This document shows positions 45,558 to 53,090 of a stretch of 64,000 nt of DNA, piece by piece. The translations under genes were made by a program, and so were the position numbers. The notes under the pieces were generated by a model. The model did not search any database. It saw only the letters and a list, made by a program, of their open reading frames with translations, and was not told the origin of the DNA. Numbering within the stretch: position 1 is the first letter of the stretch; every line of letters starts with the position of its first letter. Source of the DNA: Solibacillus sp040274725 (GTDB taxonomy: Bacteria > Bacillota > Bacilli > Bacillales_A > Planococcaceae). Location: positions 186,001 through 250,000 of the forward strand of contig JBEMAQ010000002.1 of NCBI GenBank assembly GCA_040274725.1, read 5' to 3'.

Positions 45558-46061
45558 ATGACACTTACAGACATTGTTTTAACACTCGGTAAGCTAGAAA
45601 AAATGCATAAGGGTTTACTTGATTTAGCGCAGAAAAAAACCGAATTTGTCAAAGCGGGTGACATGGAAGAGCTGGATCACATCATCAAGCAGGAGCAGGC
45701 GCATATAGCGACGATAGAAACATTAGAACAACAGCGTCAAGTGATGGTAACGGAATATCTACGAGCAAAAGGAATTGCTCTCACTGACACACCAACTGTA
45801 GCTGATGTCATCGAAGCTACGGCAGGCGATGCCATGCAGCAGCCGCTTATTTTAATACGAGCGCGTCTGATGAACCTGCTTGAGGAGCTACGCAGACAAA
45901 ATGATTTAAATCAAAAAATGATCTTTAACTCGCTGCAAATGGTCAACATTACACTTGATGCGATGCGTCCACAGCGCCCAGAGCAGTTCAACTATTCCGG
46001 TGCAGAGGTCATGGGTCAAAATACAATCAACAAAAAATCATATTACAATTCCCAAGCATAA
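45558..46061 (+). CDS. flgN: Flagellar export chaperone FlgN
   Basis: A 167-residue, mostly helical protein with heptad-like patterns: an N-terminal four-helix region and a long C-terminal helix EELRRQNDLNQKMIFNSLQMVNITLDAM. FlgN is the chaperone for FlgK and FlgL export. It lies 12 nt after flgM and just before flgK, which is its usual place. Confidence 0.9.
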   Translation: MTLTDIVLTLGKLEKMHKGLLDLAQKKTEFVKAGDMEELDHIIKQEQAHIATIETLEQQRQVMVTEYLRAKGIALTDTPTVADVIEATAGDAMQQPLILIRARLMNLLEELRRQNDLNQKMIFNSLQMVNITLDAMRPQRPEQFNYSGAEVMGQNTINKKSYYNSQA

Positions 46062-46091
46062 CGCATGAAGCCAAAGCTTCATGCGTTATGC
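46056..46091 (+). other. 16-bp perfect hairpin at the flgN stop codon
   Basis: GCATAACGCATGAAGC pairs perfectly with its complement across a CAAA loop. The flgN stop (TAA) lies in the stem, and no T run follows. Probably an mRNA processing or stability element and not a terminator. Confidence 0.7.
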
Positions 46092-46119
46092 TTGATACAT
46101 ACATTTAAGGAGGACTATC

Positions 46120-47667
46120 ATGCGTTCTACATTCATGGGTTTAGAAGCGAGTAAGCGCGGCCTTTTCACACAGCAAAGCGCGCTTTATACAACAGGTCAC
46201 AACATTTCAAACGCCAACACACAGGGCTATTCACGCCAACGCATTAATATGGAAACAACACCAGGCTACCCAGGAACAGGCTTAAACTCAGCAAAATCAG
46301 CTGGTCATATCGGAACGGGTGTAGAGGCGCACTCTGTACAGCGGATTCGCGATGAATTCGTCGACCGTCAGTACCGTCAAGAAACGAATAAGCTTGGCTA
46401 CTGGGAATCAAAAACGAAGTCAATTTCGCAAATGGAAGATGTTATGAGTGAGCCATCTGAATTTGGTTTAAATCAGTCATTTACAGACTTTTGGAAGTCG
46501 ATGGAGGATGTTGTAACGGACCCGAAAGATGCAGCAGCACGCCAAGTAATGATTTCAAAGGCCGAGGCATTAGCGGATTCATTCAACTATATGGATACAC
46601 AGCTAAAGTCAATTCAAGGTAATATCGGAAATGAACTAGCTGTATCGACAGACCGTGTGAACTCAATCTTAAATCAAATCGCATCACTTAATAAACAAAT
46701 CCAGGCAGTAGAGCCAAATGGTTATATGCCGAATGATTTATACGATGCGCGCGACGTATTAGTCGATGAATTAAACTCGTATTTACCAGTATCGATTTCA
46801 AAAATCCCTTCAGGTGGTAACGCACTAGCAATTGCTGAAGGTGGTTTAAAAATCACATTTAAACCAACAACTGGTCAAGAGATTGTACTTGTTGACGGGA
46901 AAGAATTTGTAAAAATTGCCGCATTAGATACAGCGAATAAGCCAGTTGATGGTGATGTAGATAATCAAGCAGAAAATAGCTATTTCTCATTTAAGGAATT
47001 CGCGGTGTCATCATTAGGTGAGCCACCTGCTGATGCGACAAGCGCGTCTCCACAAAAAATCCAGTACGATCAGCTAGAAAAAAGTAAAGGGCAGCTCCTT
47101 TCTTTAATCGATTCATATGGGCATAGTGATGGTAAGGGCTTGTATCCAGAAATGCTTGCGAACCTTGACACACTTGCGCGAGTATTCGTTTCAGAGTTCA
47201 ATACAGTACATCAAGCGGGCTTTGATTTAGAAGGTAATGCGGGGGCAAAATTCTTTGATGGCGACAGCGCGAAAAGTATCACGGTTGTTTTAAAAGATAC
47301 AAATAAAGTTGCTGCTTCAAGTCAACCAGGTGAAGTAGGAAATAATGAAAATGCACACGCCTTTTCAAATTTACAAAAGGCTGTACAAGGTAGCTTGAAG
47401 GATGGTACATTCCAATCATTTTATACGTCTCTAACAGGTGACTTAGGGGTAACAGGCCAAGAGGCAATCCGTCTTGAGTTCAACTCGACAACACTAAGTC
47501 TTCAAATCGAAAAAAACCGTGCCTCTCATAGCTCAGTTTCACTCGATGAAGAGATGACCAATATGATTACGTTCCAGCAAGCATACAATGCAAATGCGCG
47601 TATGATTACAGCGATTGATGAAATGTTAGACAAAATTATTAACGGCTTGGGCCGCGTAGGATTATAA
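46120..47667 (+). CDS. flgK: Flagellar hook-associated protein FlgK (HAP1)
   Basis: A 515-residue secreted junction protein. The N-terminal D0/D1 region has MRSTFMGLEASKRGLFTQQSALYTTGHNISNANTQGYSRQR, and the C-terminus has SLDEEMTNMITFQQAYNANARMITAIDEMLDKIINGLG. Both are diagnostic. It joins hook to filament together with FlgL. The SD AAGGAGGA lies well placed, shortly after the hairpin at the flgN end. Confidence 0.97.
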   Translation: MRSTFMGLEASKRGLFTQQSALYTTGHNISNANTQGYSRQRINMETTPGYPGTGLNSAKSAGHIGTGVEAHSVQRIRDEFVDRQYRQETNKLGYWESKTKSISQMEDVMSEPSEFGLNQSFTDFWKSMEDVVTDPKDAAARQVMISKAEALADSFNYMDTQLKSIQGNIGNELAVSTDRVNSILNQIASLNKQIQAVEPNGYMPNDLYDARDVLVDELNSYLPVSISKIPSGGNALAIAEGGLKITFKPTTGQEIVLVDGKEFVKIAALDTANKPVDGDVDNQAENSYFSFKEFAVSSLGEPPADATSASPQKIQYDQLEKSKGQLLSLIDSYGHSDGKGLYPEMLANLDTLARVFVSEFNTVHQAGFDLEGNAGAKFFDGDSAKSITVVLKDTNKVAASSQPGEVGNNENAHAFSNLQKAVQGSLKDGTFQSFYTSLTGDLGVTGQEAIRLEFNSTTLSLQIEKNRASHSSVSLDEEMTNMITFQQAYNANARMITAIDEMLDKIINGLGRVGL

Positions 47668-47722
47668 GACAGCGCGTAGCTAAAGACATCTAAGACTTTA
47701 ACAGAAAAGGAAGTAAAACATC

Positions 47723-48649
47723 ATGCGTGTAACACAATCAATGCTTTCTAGTAATATGCTACGAAATTTAAATACAAGCTACGGTAAAATGGGTAAATTG
47801 CAGGAGCAAATGAACTCTGGTAGTAAAATTAACCGTCCATCTGATGATCCGGTTGTTGCGGTAAAAGGGATGCAGTATCGTGTAGAAGTGGATAAAGTTG
47901 AACAGTATCAGCGGAATATTAATACAGCACATACATGGTTAGATACATCAGACGAGGCGCTAAGTCAGGTAAGCTCGTCGCTACACCGTGTACGCGAATT
48001 AGTCGTGCAGGCGGCAAATGATACAAATACACCAGAAGAGCGCGAAAAAGTGGCGGCTGAAATTACACAAATTAAAGCACAAATGCGCGATTTAGCGAAT
48101 ACAAAGGTTGGTGAGAATTATTTATTCTCAGGTACACATACCGACCAGCCACTTTATACAGATGAAACAGCTGGTCCAAACACATTGGTCAATTCAGGGA
48201 AAAATGATGATTTTAAAATTAATGTATTTGACGGTATCTCATTAAAGGTCAATACAAATGGTAGTGAAATATTTGATGATATCGATACGTTTTTAAATGA
48301 TGTGCAAAATATATTAAATGATCCAACGAAAACAGGTAAGGACATTGGAGATACTTTAGGTGTAACGGATATTACAGGTGCTACACCTGGTATTCCGAGT
48401 CTTGATGCAGTATTGGAGCAAACTTTAACAATCCAAGCGGACATCGGTGCACGCCAAAATCGCCTTGAGATGATGGATAACCGCCTAGAAATTCAATTTG
48501 TCAATGTAACAAAACAGCTATCAGAAAATGAAGATACAGATTATGCGGCAACCATTACAGAAATGGCAACGACTGAATCGATTCACCAAGCTGCACTATC
48601 AGTCGGAGCAAAAATCATACAACAAACGTTAGTAGACTTTATACGTTAA
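47723..48649 (+). CDS. flgL: Flagellar hook-associated protein FlgL (HAP3), copy 1
   Basis: A 308-residue flagellin-like protein with conserved ends: MRVTQSMLSSNMLRNLNTSYGKM at the start, and an IGARQNRLEMMDNRLEIQFVNVTKQLSENEDTDYAATITEMATTES block near the end. It is the second hook-filament junction protein. It is followed 77 nt later by a close paralogue. The central third (about 130-230) differs most from copy 2. Confidence 0.95.
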   Translation: MRVTQSMLSSNMLRNLNTSYGKMGKLQEQMNSGSKINRPSDDPVVAVKGMQYRVEVDKVEQYQRNINTAHTWLDTSDEALSQVSSSLHRVRELVVQAANDTNTPEEREKVAAEITQIKAQMRDLANTKVGENYLFSGTHTDQPLYTDETAGPNTLVNSGKNDDFKINVFDGISLKVNTNGSEIFDDIDTFLNDVQNILNDPTKTGKDIGDTLGVTDITGATPGIPSLDAVLEQTLTIQADIGARQNRLEMMDNRLEIQFVNVTKQLSENEDTDYAATITEMATTESIHQAALSVGAKIIQQTLVDFIR

Positions 48650-48732
48650 TGACTAAGTGGTAGAGCACGTGACATCCATTGACTACAACTTCTAAGAATT
48701 CGTGTTTGCCACCTTAAATAGGAGGAATGGCA

Positions 48733-49653
48733 ATGCGTGTAACACAATCGATGCTATCAAGTAATATGTTACGAAATTTAAATACAAGTTACGGGAAAAT
48801 GAGTAAGCTGCAAGACCAAATGACTTCAGGTAAAAAGGTAAATCGTCCATCCGATGACCCAGTGGTTGTAGTAAAAGGGATGAATTACCGTGTTGAGGTT
48901 GATAAAGTAGAGCAATATCAACGAAACGTTAGCACAGCACATACATGGTTAGATACAACAGACGAGGCGCTTGATCAAGTTGGAACGGCGCTTCATCGCG
49001 TAAAGGAACTAACAGTACAAGCTGCAAATGACACGAATACACCAGAGGAACGCGAAAAAATTGCCGCGGAAATTGCGCAAATTAAAGAACAAATGCGTGA
49101 TATTTCCAATACAAAGGTTGGCGACAAATACATTTTCTCAGGTGCACATACAAATGAACCGCTGTATAAAGCGAACAATGCAACGCCACCTGTAGTAGAA
49201 GCAAATGCAGCAGTAACAGCGACCGGTGGACAGCGTGATTTCAAGCTGAATGTATTTGACGGCATTTCGCTTAATGTCAACACATCGGGCAAGGAGCTAT
49301 TCGGACAAATCGATACGTTTTTAGCTGACCTTTCAGATTTACTTGAAAATGGTGGGTCAGGTAAAGAAATTGGTGACAAGCTCGGTGATGGTGGAACAAC
49401 CGAGTTGAGTGGGTTAACAGAAATGGTCTTAGTCAAACGTGCAGATATCGGTGCACGTCAAAATCGTTTAGAAATGATGGAGAATCGTCTCGACATTCAA
49501 TTTGTTAATGTAACGAAGCAAATGTCTGAAAACGAAGATACAGATTATACAGAGGCAATTACACAGATGGCGACGACTGAATCGATTCACCAAGCATCTT
49601 TATCAATTGGTGCGAAAATCGTTCAGCAAACGTTAGTAGACTTTATTCGTTAG
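48733..49653 (+). CDS. flgL: FlgL paralogue (HAP3-like), copy 2
   Basis: A 306-residue near-copy of the preceding FlgL, nearly identical over about the first 125 and the last 80 residues. The divergent centre is rich in Ala/Thr/Gly (PPVVEANAAVTATGGQ) and differs in length. ATG 48733 is preferred over 48727 because GGAGG is only 1 nt from the latter. B. subtilis has a single flgL, so this is a tandem duplication kept under purifying pressure at the ends. A strong terminator closes the flgM operon after it. Confidence 0.92.
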   Translation: MRVTQSMLSSNMLRNLNTSYGKMSKLQDQMTSGKKVNRPSDDPVVVVKGMNYRVEVDKVEQYQRNVSTAHTWLDTTDEALDQVGTALHRVKELTVQAANDTNTPEEREKIAAEIAQIKEQMRDISNTKVGDKYIFSGAHTNEPLYKANNATPPVVEANAAVTATGGQRDFKLNVFDGISLNVNTSGKELFGQIDTFLADLSDLLENGGSGKEIGDKLGDGGTTELSGLTEMVLVKRADIGARQNRLEMMENRLDIQFVNVTKQMSENEDTDYTEAITQMATTESIHQASLSIGAKIVQQTLVDFIR

Positions 49654-49654
49654 A

Positions 49655-49688
49655 AAAATTCGGTGCAGCGCTGCACCGAATTTTTTTG
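49655..49688 (+). terminator. Perfect-palindrome terminator of the flg operon
   Basis: AAATTCGGTGCAGC joins directly to its complement GCTGCACCGAATTT, then TTTT. Confidence 0.9.
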
Positions 49689-49770
49689 TCGGTAGATAGT
49701 ATAAAGTGAGGGAGTTTTTGGCACGTCCAACAGCGCCAGCTCTCTTCAGTGAAATCGGCGTTTTCTTCCC

Positions 49771-49798
49771 TAAATATTCGATAGTACACAGTCGATAA
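49771..49798 (+). promoter_or_regulatory. Candidate sigma-D promoter of yviE-fliW-csrA
   Basis: TAAA-N16-GTCGATAA, about 36 nt before the yviE start. The -35 is perfect for sigma-D and the -10 matches GCCGATAT at 6 of 8 positions. Confidence 0.5.
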
Positions 49799-49834
49799 TA
49801 AGTGAAAAGAATATAAATGAAGGAGTGAGTCCTC

Positions 49835-50401
49835 ATGCAGCTACCGAAAATTCAAATTCAGCAAACGGACATTCAAATGGATTTGACAATTACGAAGCCA
49901 TTTCAAAAAATTCAGCAACCACAAGCACAACTGAGTATTTCACAGCCAGCAGCCACTTTAGAAATTAATACAACAAACGCTAAGCTCGACATTAACATGG
50001 ACCAATTTTGGCGTGATTTAGGCAGTGTCCTTCCAGGTGAAGTCATTAGTGAATATGCACAAAAGGGCAGACAAGGTGCACTACAAGGAATCTCACGCCG
50101 TGTCAGTGAAGGACGACAAATGCTGCTTGGTGCAGGAAAAGGTCAAGGACGCGCAACACTTCAAAATATCGCCAAGCAAAACCACGGTCCTGAACGCGTC
50201 GGCCCGTACAATATTAAGTTCATCCCTTCGATTGGCTCGGTAAAAGTCAACATCACACCGGGCACAACAGACATCGAATTTCATCGTCAGTTCCCAAAAA
50301 TTGACGTTCAAGTGAACAAACCGCAAATGGACTTCACTTATGGCGACGTGCGTGGCAAAATGATAGCAAGACCGAATATCGAAATAGACGTAGTCGGCTA
50401 A
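49835..50401 (+). CDS. yviE: YviE family protein (DUF6470-type)
   Basis: A 188-residue protein. The N-terminal half is built of alternating strand motifs rich in Gln/Ile/Pro (QLPKIQIQQTDIQMDLTITKPFQKIQQPQAQ type, repeated at low identity), and the C-terminal half contains IEFHRQFPKIDVQVNKPQMDFTYGDVRGKM. This is the YviE pattern found only between flgL and fliW in Bacillales. Its function is unknown. It is co-transcribed with fliW and csrA. Confidence 0.88.
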   Translation: MQLPKIQIQQTDIQMDLTITKPFQKIQQPQAQLSISQPAATLEINTTNAKLDINMDQFWRDLGSVLPGEVISEYAQKGRQGALQGISRRVSEGRQMLLGAGKGQGRATLQNIAKQNHGPERVGPYNIKFIPSIGSVKVNITPGTTDIEFHRQFPKIDVQVNKPQMDFTYGDVRGKMIARPNIEIDVVG

Positions 50402-50415
50402 AAGGAGAGAACCCC

Positions 50416-50862
50416 ATGAATATCGAAACAAAATTTTTAGGTGAAGTGACGATTGAAGAGTCAGAAATCATCACATTTGAAAACGGCCTACCAGGTTTCT
50501 CAGAGCAAACAAAATACGTCCTTTTAGGCTTAGATGCAGATTTACCTATCGCATTATTACAATCAACAGAGGAACGTGACCTAGGCTTCGTCGTTGTTTA
50601 CCCATTCGCATTCAAAAAAGATTATGCGTTTGATTTAAGTGAAGAGGATAAGTCGGAGCTAAAGCTGGCAGAAGAGGCAGACGTTGCTGTCTACACAATC
50701 CTTACATTAAAGGAAAACTTCGCAGAATCAACAATGAATTTATTAGCACCAATCATCCTGAACACAAAAGAAAAGCTAGGCAAGCAAATCGTACTGAATG
50801 ACAACGCGCAATACCCGCTACGTCACCAAATCGGCGTAGTCGCTGAAGGAAGTGTGAAATAA
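50416..50862 (+). CDS. fliW: Flagellar assembly factor FliW
   Basis: A 148-residue FliW: MNIETKFLGEVTIEESEIITFENGLPGF at the start, ERDLGFVVVYPF in the middle and NAQYPLRHQIG near the end. FliW binds free flagellin and, when released, captures CsrA, which relieves repression of hag translation. It sits directly upstream of csrA with no gap, as in B. subtilis. The SD is AAAGGAGAG. Confidence 0.96.
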   Translation: MNIETKFLGEVTIEESEIITFENGLPGFSEQTKYVLLGLDADLPIALLQSTEERDLGFVVVYPFAFKKDYAFDLSEEDKSELKLAEEADVAVYTILTLKENFAESTMNLLAPIILNTKEKLGKQIVLNDNAQYPLRHQIGVVAEGSVK

Positions 50863-51084
50863 ATGCTCGTATTATCGCGTAAAAAAGGCGAGTCCATCAT
50901 GATTGGTGATCATATTGAAGTGAAGGTATTAGTGGTAGAGGGCGAGCAAGTGAAGCTCGGCATCGTTGCACCGAAAACAGTGAAGGTACACCGCTCGGAG
51001 GTTTTTGAAGCGATTCAGCAGCAGAATAAAGAGGCGCTGGAGGTTTCAGAGGATTTTGTGAAGCAGTTTAGGTTGAAGAAGTGA
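50863..51084 (+). CDS. csrA: RNA-binding translational repressor CsrA
   Basis: A 73-residue CsrA: MLVLSRKKGESIMIGDHIEVKVL, GEQVKLGIVAPKTVKVHRSEVFE. The RNA-binding strand residues (Arg5, the VHRSE region) are intact. It represses flagellin translation by binding the hag leader; two good candidate sites are visible 160-210 nt downstream. The SD GGAAGTG lies inside fliW, so the pair is translationally coupled. Confidence 0.97.
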   Translation: MLVLSRKKGESIMIGDHIEVKVLVVEGEQVKLGIVAPKTVKVHRSEVFEAIQQQNKEALEVSEDFVKQFRLKK

Positions 51085-51094
51085 TGAATTATCA

Positions 51095-51125
51095 ACGCAC
51101 GAGGACGCAACCTCGTGCGTTTTTA
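51095..51125 (+). terminator. Terminator after csrA
   Basis: ACGCACGAGG pairs perfectly with CCTCGTGCGT, followed by TTTTTAT. Confidence 0.9.
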
Positions 51126-51188
51126 TATGTCAATTAAAGGGATAAAAATATTTGCTAAAATAAATTTAAAAATTTTTTAAAAAACTAT

Positions 51189-51214
51189 TAAACATTTCAA
51201 AGTGCTAACGATAT
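51189..51214 (+). promoter_or_regulatory. Sigma-D promoter of flagellin gene
   Basis: TAAA-N14-AACGATAT. The -35 is perfect and the CGATAT core of the -10 is exact. It lies 84 nt before the hag start and implies a leader of about 75 nt. Confidence 0.75.
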
Positions 51215-51248
51215 ATATAGTGTGAGGAAGAGGAAATCTCTACCAAGC

Positions 51249-51293
51249 TCTCCACAAGGACGTGGAGAAAACATAAAAATTCAAGGAGGAATT
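51249..51293 (+). promoter_or_regulatory. Two candidate CsrA-binding hairpins in the hag leader
   Basis: Site 1 (51249-51268): TCTCCAC / GTGGAGA stem with an AAGGAC loop, so the sequence around the loop, ACAAGGACGT, is close to the CsrA consensus RUACARGGAUGU. Site 2 (51278-51293): AATTC / GAATT stem with AAGGAG in the loop, which is part of the SD itself. This is the two-site layout of the B. subtilis hag leader. Confidence 0.75.
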
Positions 51294-51297
51294 CCAA

Positions 51298-52629
51298 ATG
51301 AGAATTCAACATAACATTTCGGCTTTAAACACACACCGTAACCTTGGTTTCAACAACGCGCAAGCGTCTAAAAACCTAGAAAAATTATCTTCAGGTTACA
51401 AAATCAACCGTGCTGGCGATGACGCTGCAGGTTTAGCAATCTCTGAAAAAATGCGTGGACAAATCCGTGGTTTAGATATGGCTACGAAAAACGCTAACGA
51501 CTCAATCTCTCTTATCCAAACAGCTGAGGGTGCATTAAACGAGTCTCACTCGATTTTACAACGTATGCGTGAATTAGCGGTACAAGCTTCAAACGACACA
51601 AACGTTACTGAAGACCGTGAATCATTACAAAAAGAAATCGACCAATTAAAAGAAGAGTTAACTCGTATCTCTACAGACACAGAGTTCAACACGCAAAAAT
51701 TATTAAATGGTGATTTCAAAGATAAAGTATTCCACATTGGTGCAAACGGTAGCCAAAACATCGAATTATCAGTGAGTGATACAAGCTCTGTAGCATTAGG
51801 TTTATCAAAAGAAGTAACAGTTGGCGCAAGCGGTAAAATTACTTCTCCAACTGGCTTAACTGGTAAATGGGAAGCAGGTAAGGCTGAAGAGTTCCATGTT
51901 AAATCAGGTGGTAAATTCTACAACGCTGAAACTAAAGCTGAAGTTACAGATGCTGCTGTAAAAGCACAATTATCAGGTGATACATTTGTAAAACGCGGTA
52001 CAGAAGTTAAAGCGGGAGCAACATTCTCTGGTGCTAAAGCAGGCGTAACTGGAGGTACTGCTAAATTCTCTGGTGGTAACTGGCATTTATCTGGTAAGAA
52101 AGTAGAAGATAAAGAAAAAATCAACAAATTAAATGAATATGCTTTAACTACTTTAAGTGACCCTACTGCTGCAGCTGCAAACACATACTCAGATGCAAAA
52201 CTTGGTGCAGTTAATGAAGGACGTGCTGCTGGTTACTATACTAAAGTAGGTAGTGGTGAATTAATCGCTGCATCATTAACTGATGTAACAAAAGGTGAAA
52301 AATCTGGTGCTAAAATTCAAGTTGGTGGTTTTGACCTTACAACACAAAAAGGCGCAGATGCTGCAATTGCTGACATTGATTCAGCAATCAAGAAAATTTC
52401 TGATAACCGTTCTAACCTAGGTGCTGTTCAAAACCGTTTAGAGCACACAATTAACAACTTAGGTGCAACTTCTGAAAACTTAACAGCTGCAGAATCTCGT
52501 ATCCGTGATACAGACATGGCTGCTGAAATGATGGCATTCACTAAGAACAACATCTTAATGCAAGCTGCACAATCAATGTTAGCTCAAGCTAACCAACAAC
52601 CACAAGGTGTATTACAATTATTAGGTTAA
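51298..52629 (+). CDS. hag: Flagellin
   Basis: A 443-residue flagellin. The D0/D1 N-terminus (MRIQHNISALNTHRNLGFNN...KLSSGYKINRAGDDAAGLAISEKM) and the C-terminus (NLTAAESRIRDTDMAAEMM...ANQQPQGVLQLLG) are fully typical. The central part (about 170-335) is variable and rich in Lys, Thr, Ser, Gly and Ala, and is longer than in B. subtilis Hag (about 304 residues). Surface Ser/Thr residues there are the likely targets of the glycosylation genes that follow. Transcription is by sigma-D, with translation control by CsrA/FliW. The SD AAGGAGGA sits in a hairpin loop. Confidence 0.97.
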   Translation: MRIQHNISALNTHRNLGFNNAQASKNLEKLSSGYKINRAGDDAAGLAISEKMRGQIRGLDMATKNANDSISLIQTAEGALNESHSILQRMRELAVQASNDTNVTEDRESLQKEIDQLKEELTRISTDTEFNTQKLLNGDFKDKVFHIGANGSQNIELSVSDTSSVALGLSKEVTVGASGKITSPTGLTGKWEAGKAEEFHVKSGGKFYNAETKAEVTDAAVKAQLSGDTFVKRGTEVKAGATFSGAKAGVTGGTAKFSGGNWHLSGKKVEDKEKINKLNEYALTTLSDPTAAAANTYSDAKLGAVNEGRAAGYYTKVGSGELIAASLTDVTKGEKSGAKIQVGGFDLTTQKGADAAIADIDSAIKKISDNRSNLGAVQNRLEHTINNLGATSENLTAAESRIRDTDMAAEMMAFTKNNILMQAAQSMLAQANQQPQGVLQLLG

Positions 52630-52642
52630 TATCTAATTCGTT

Positions 52643-52676
52643 AAAGCGTTTGGGAAATTCCCAAACGCTTTTTCTT
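52643..52676 (+). terminator. Terminator after flagellin gene
   Basis: AAAGCGTTTGGGAA pairs perfectly with TTCCCAAACGCTTT, then TTTCTTT. Confidence 0.92.
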
Positions 52677-52701
52677 TATGTTTTCCGAAAGTTGTCGATA
52701 A
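52675..52701 (+). promoter_or_regulatory. Candidate sigma-D promoter of the glycosylation operon
   Basis: TTTA-N15-GTCGATAA, about 32 nt before the small unknown gene. The -10 is identical to that before yviE; the -35 is weak. Confidence 0.4.
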
Positions 52702-52732
52702 TAATACTATAAATGTGAAGGTGGTTTAAGTG

Positions 52733-53089
52733 ATGGATCAATTACAAGTGAACGAATTAAAGGAAAGTTATTATGAATACATAGCAAAAATTCCACAAGG
52801 TTTACAAACAATAGTAGGTTTTTTAGTGAATGATAAGTTAGAAAAAGCCTTTAATGGAATTATTAATTTAGCGGAAGGCTTAGAATTTTTATTAAAGGTT
52901 GAACAAGTGTTAGCTGAATCTGGATTCTGTAGTAATAGTCGTATCGAGGAAGCTATGGAAATTTTTAAAGAAATTAATAGTAGCTTTGAAAATCAAGATT
53001 ATATTTTATTAAAAGACTTAATTGAGTATGAATTAATCCCGTTATTTGGTAGCGCTTCAGAATGGGGATTCCGAGACGAGGTGAAGTAG
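52733..53089 (+). CDS. Small protein of unknown function at the head of the flagellin glycosylation operon
   Basis: A 118-residue acidic, mostly helical soluble protein with no signal peptide, membrane segment or Cys cluster. Its middle reads VNDKLEKAFNGIINLAEGLEFLLKVEQVL and its end ENQDYILLKDLIEYELIPLFG. I do not recognise the family. It lies directly after hag and ends one base before the Maf glycosyltransferase gene (TAG-C-ATG), so the two are coupled. An accessory or chaperone role with Maf or flagellin is inferred from position alone. ATG 52733 is chosen; the adjacent GTG 52730 is an equal alternative. Confidence 0.85.
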   Translation: MDQLQVNELKESYYEYIAKIPQGLQTIVGFLVNDKLEKAFNGIINLAEGLEFLLKVEQVLAESGFCSNSRIEEAMEIFKEINSSFENQDYILLKDLIEYELIPLFGSASEWGFRDEVK

Positions 53090-53090
53090 C

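Noticed and set aside
49715..49775. A possible third family B copy (CGTCCAACAGCGCCAGCTCTC)
   Set aside because: Only one end matches and no inverted partner is found; too weak to list as a repeat. The quoted word is 21 nt at most and partly coincidental.
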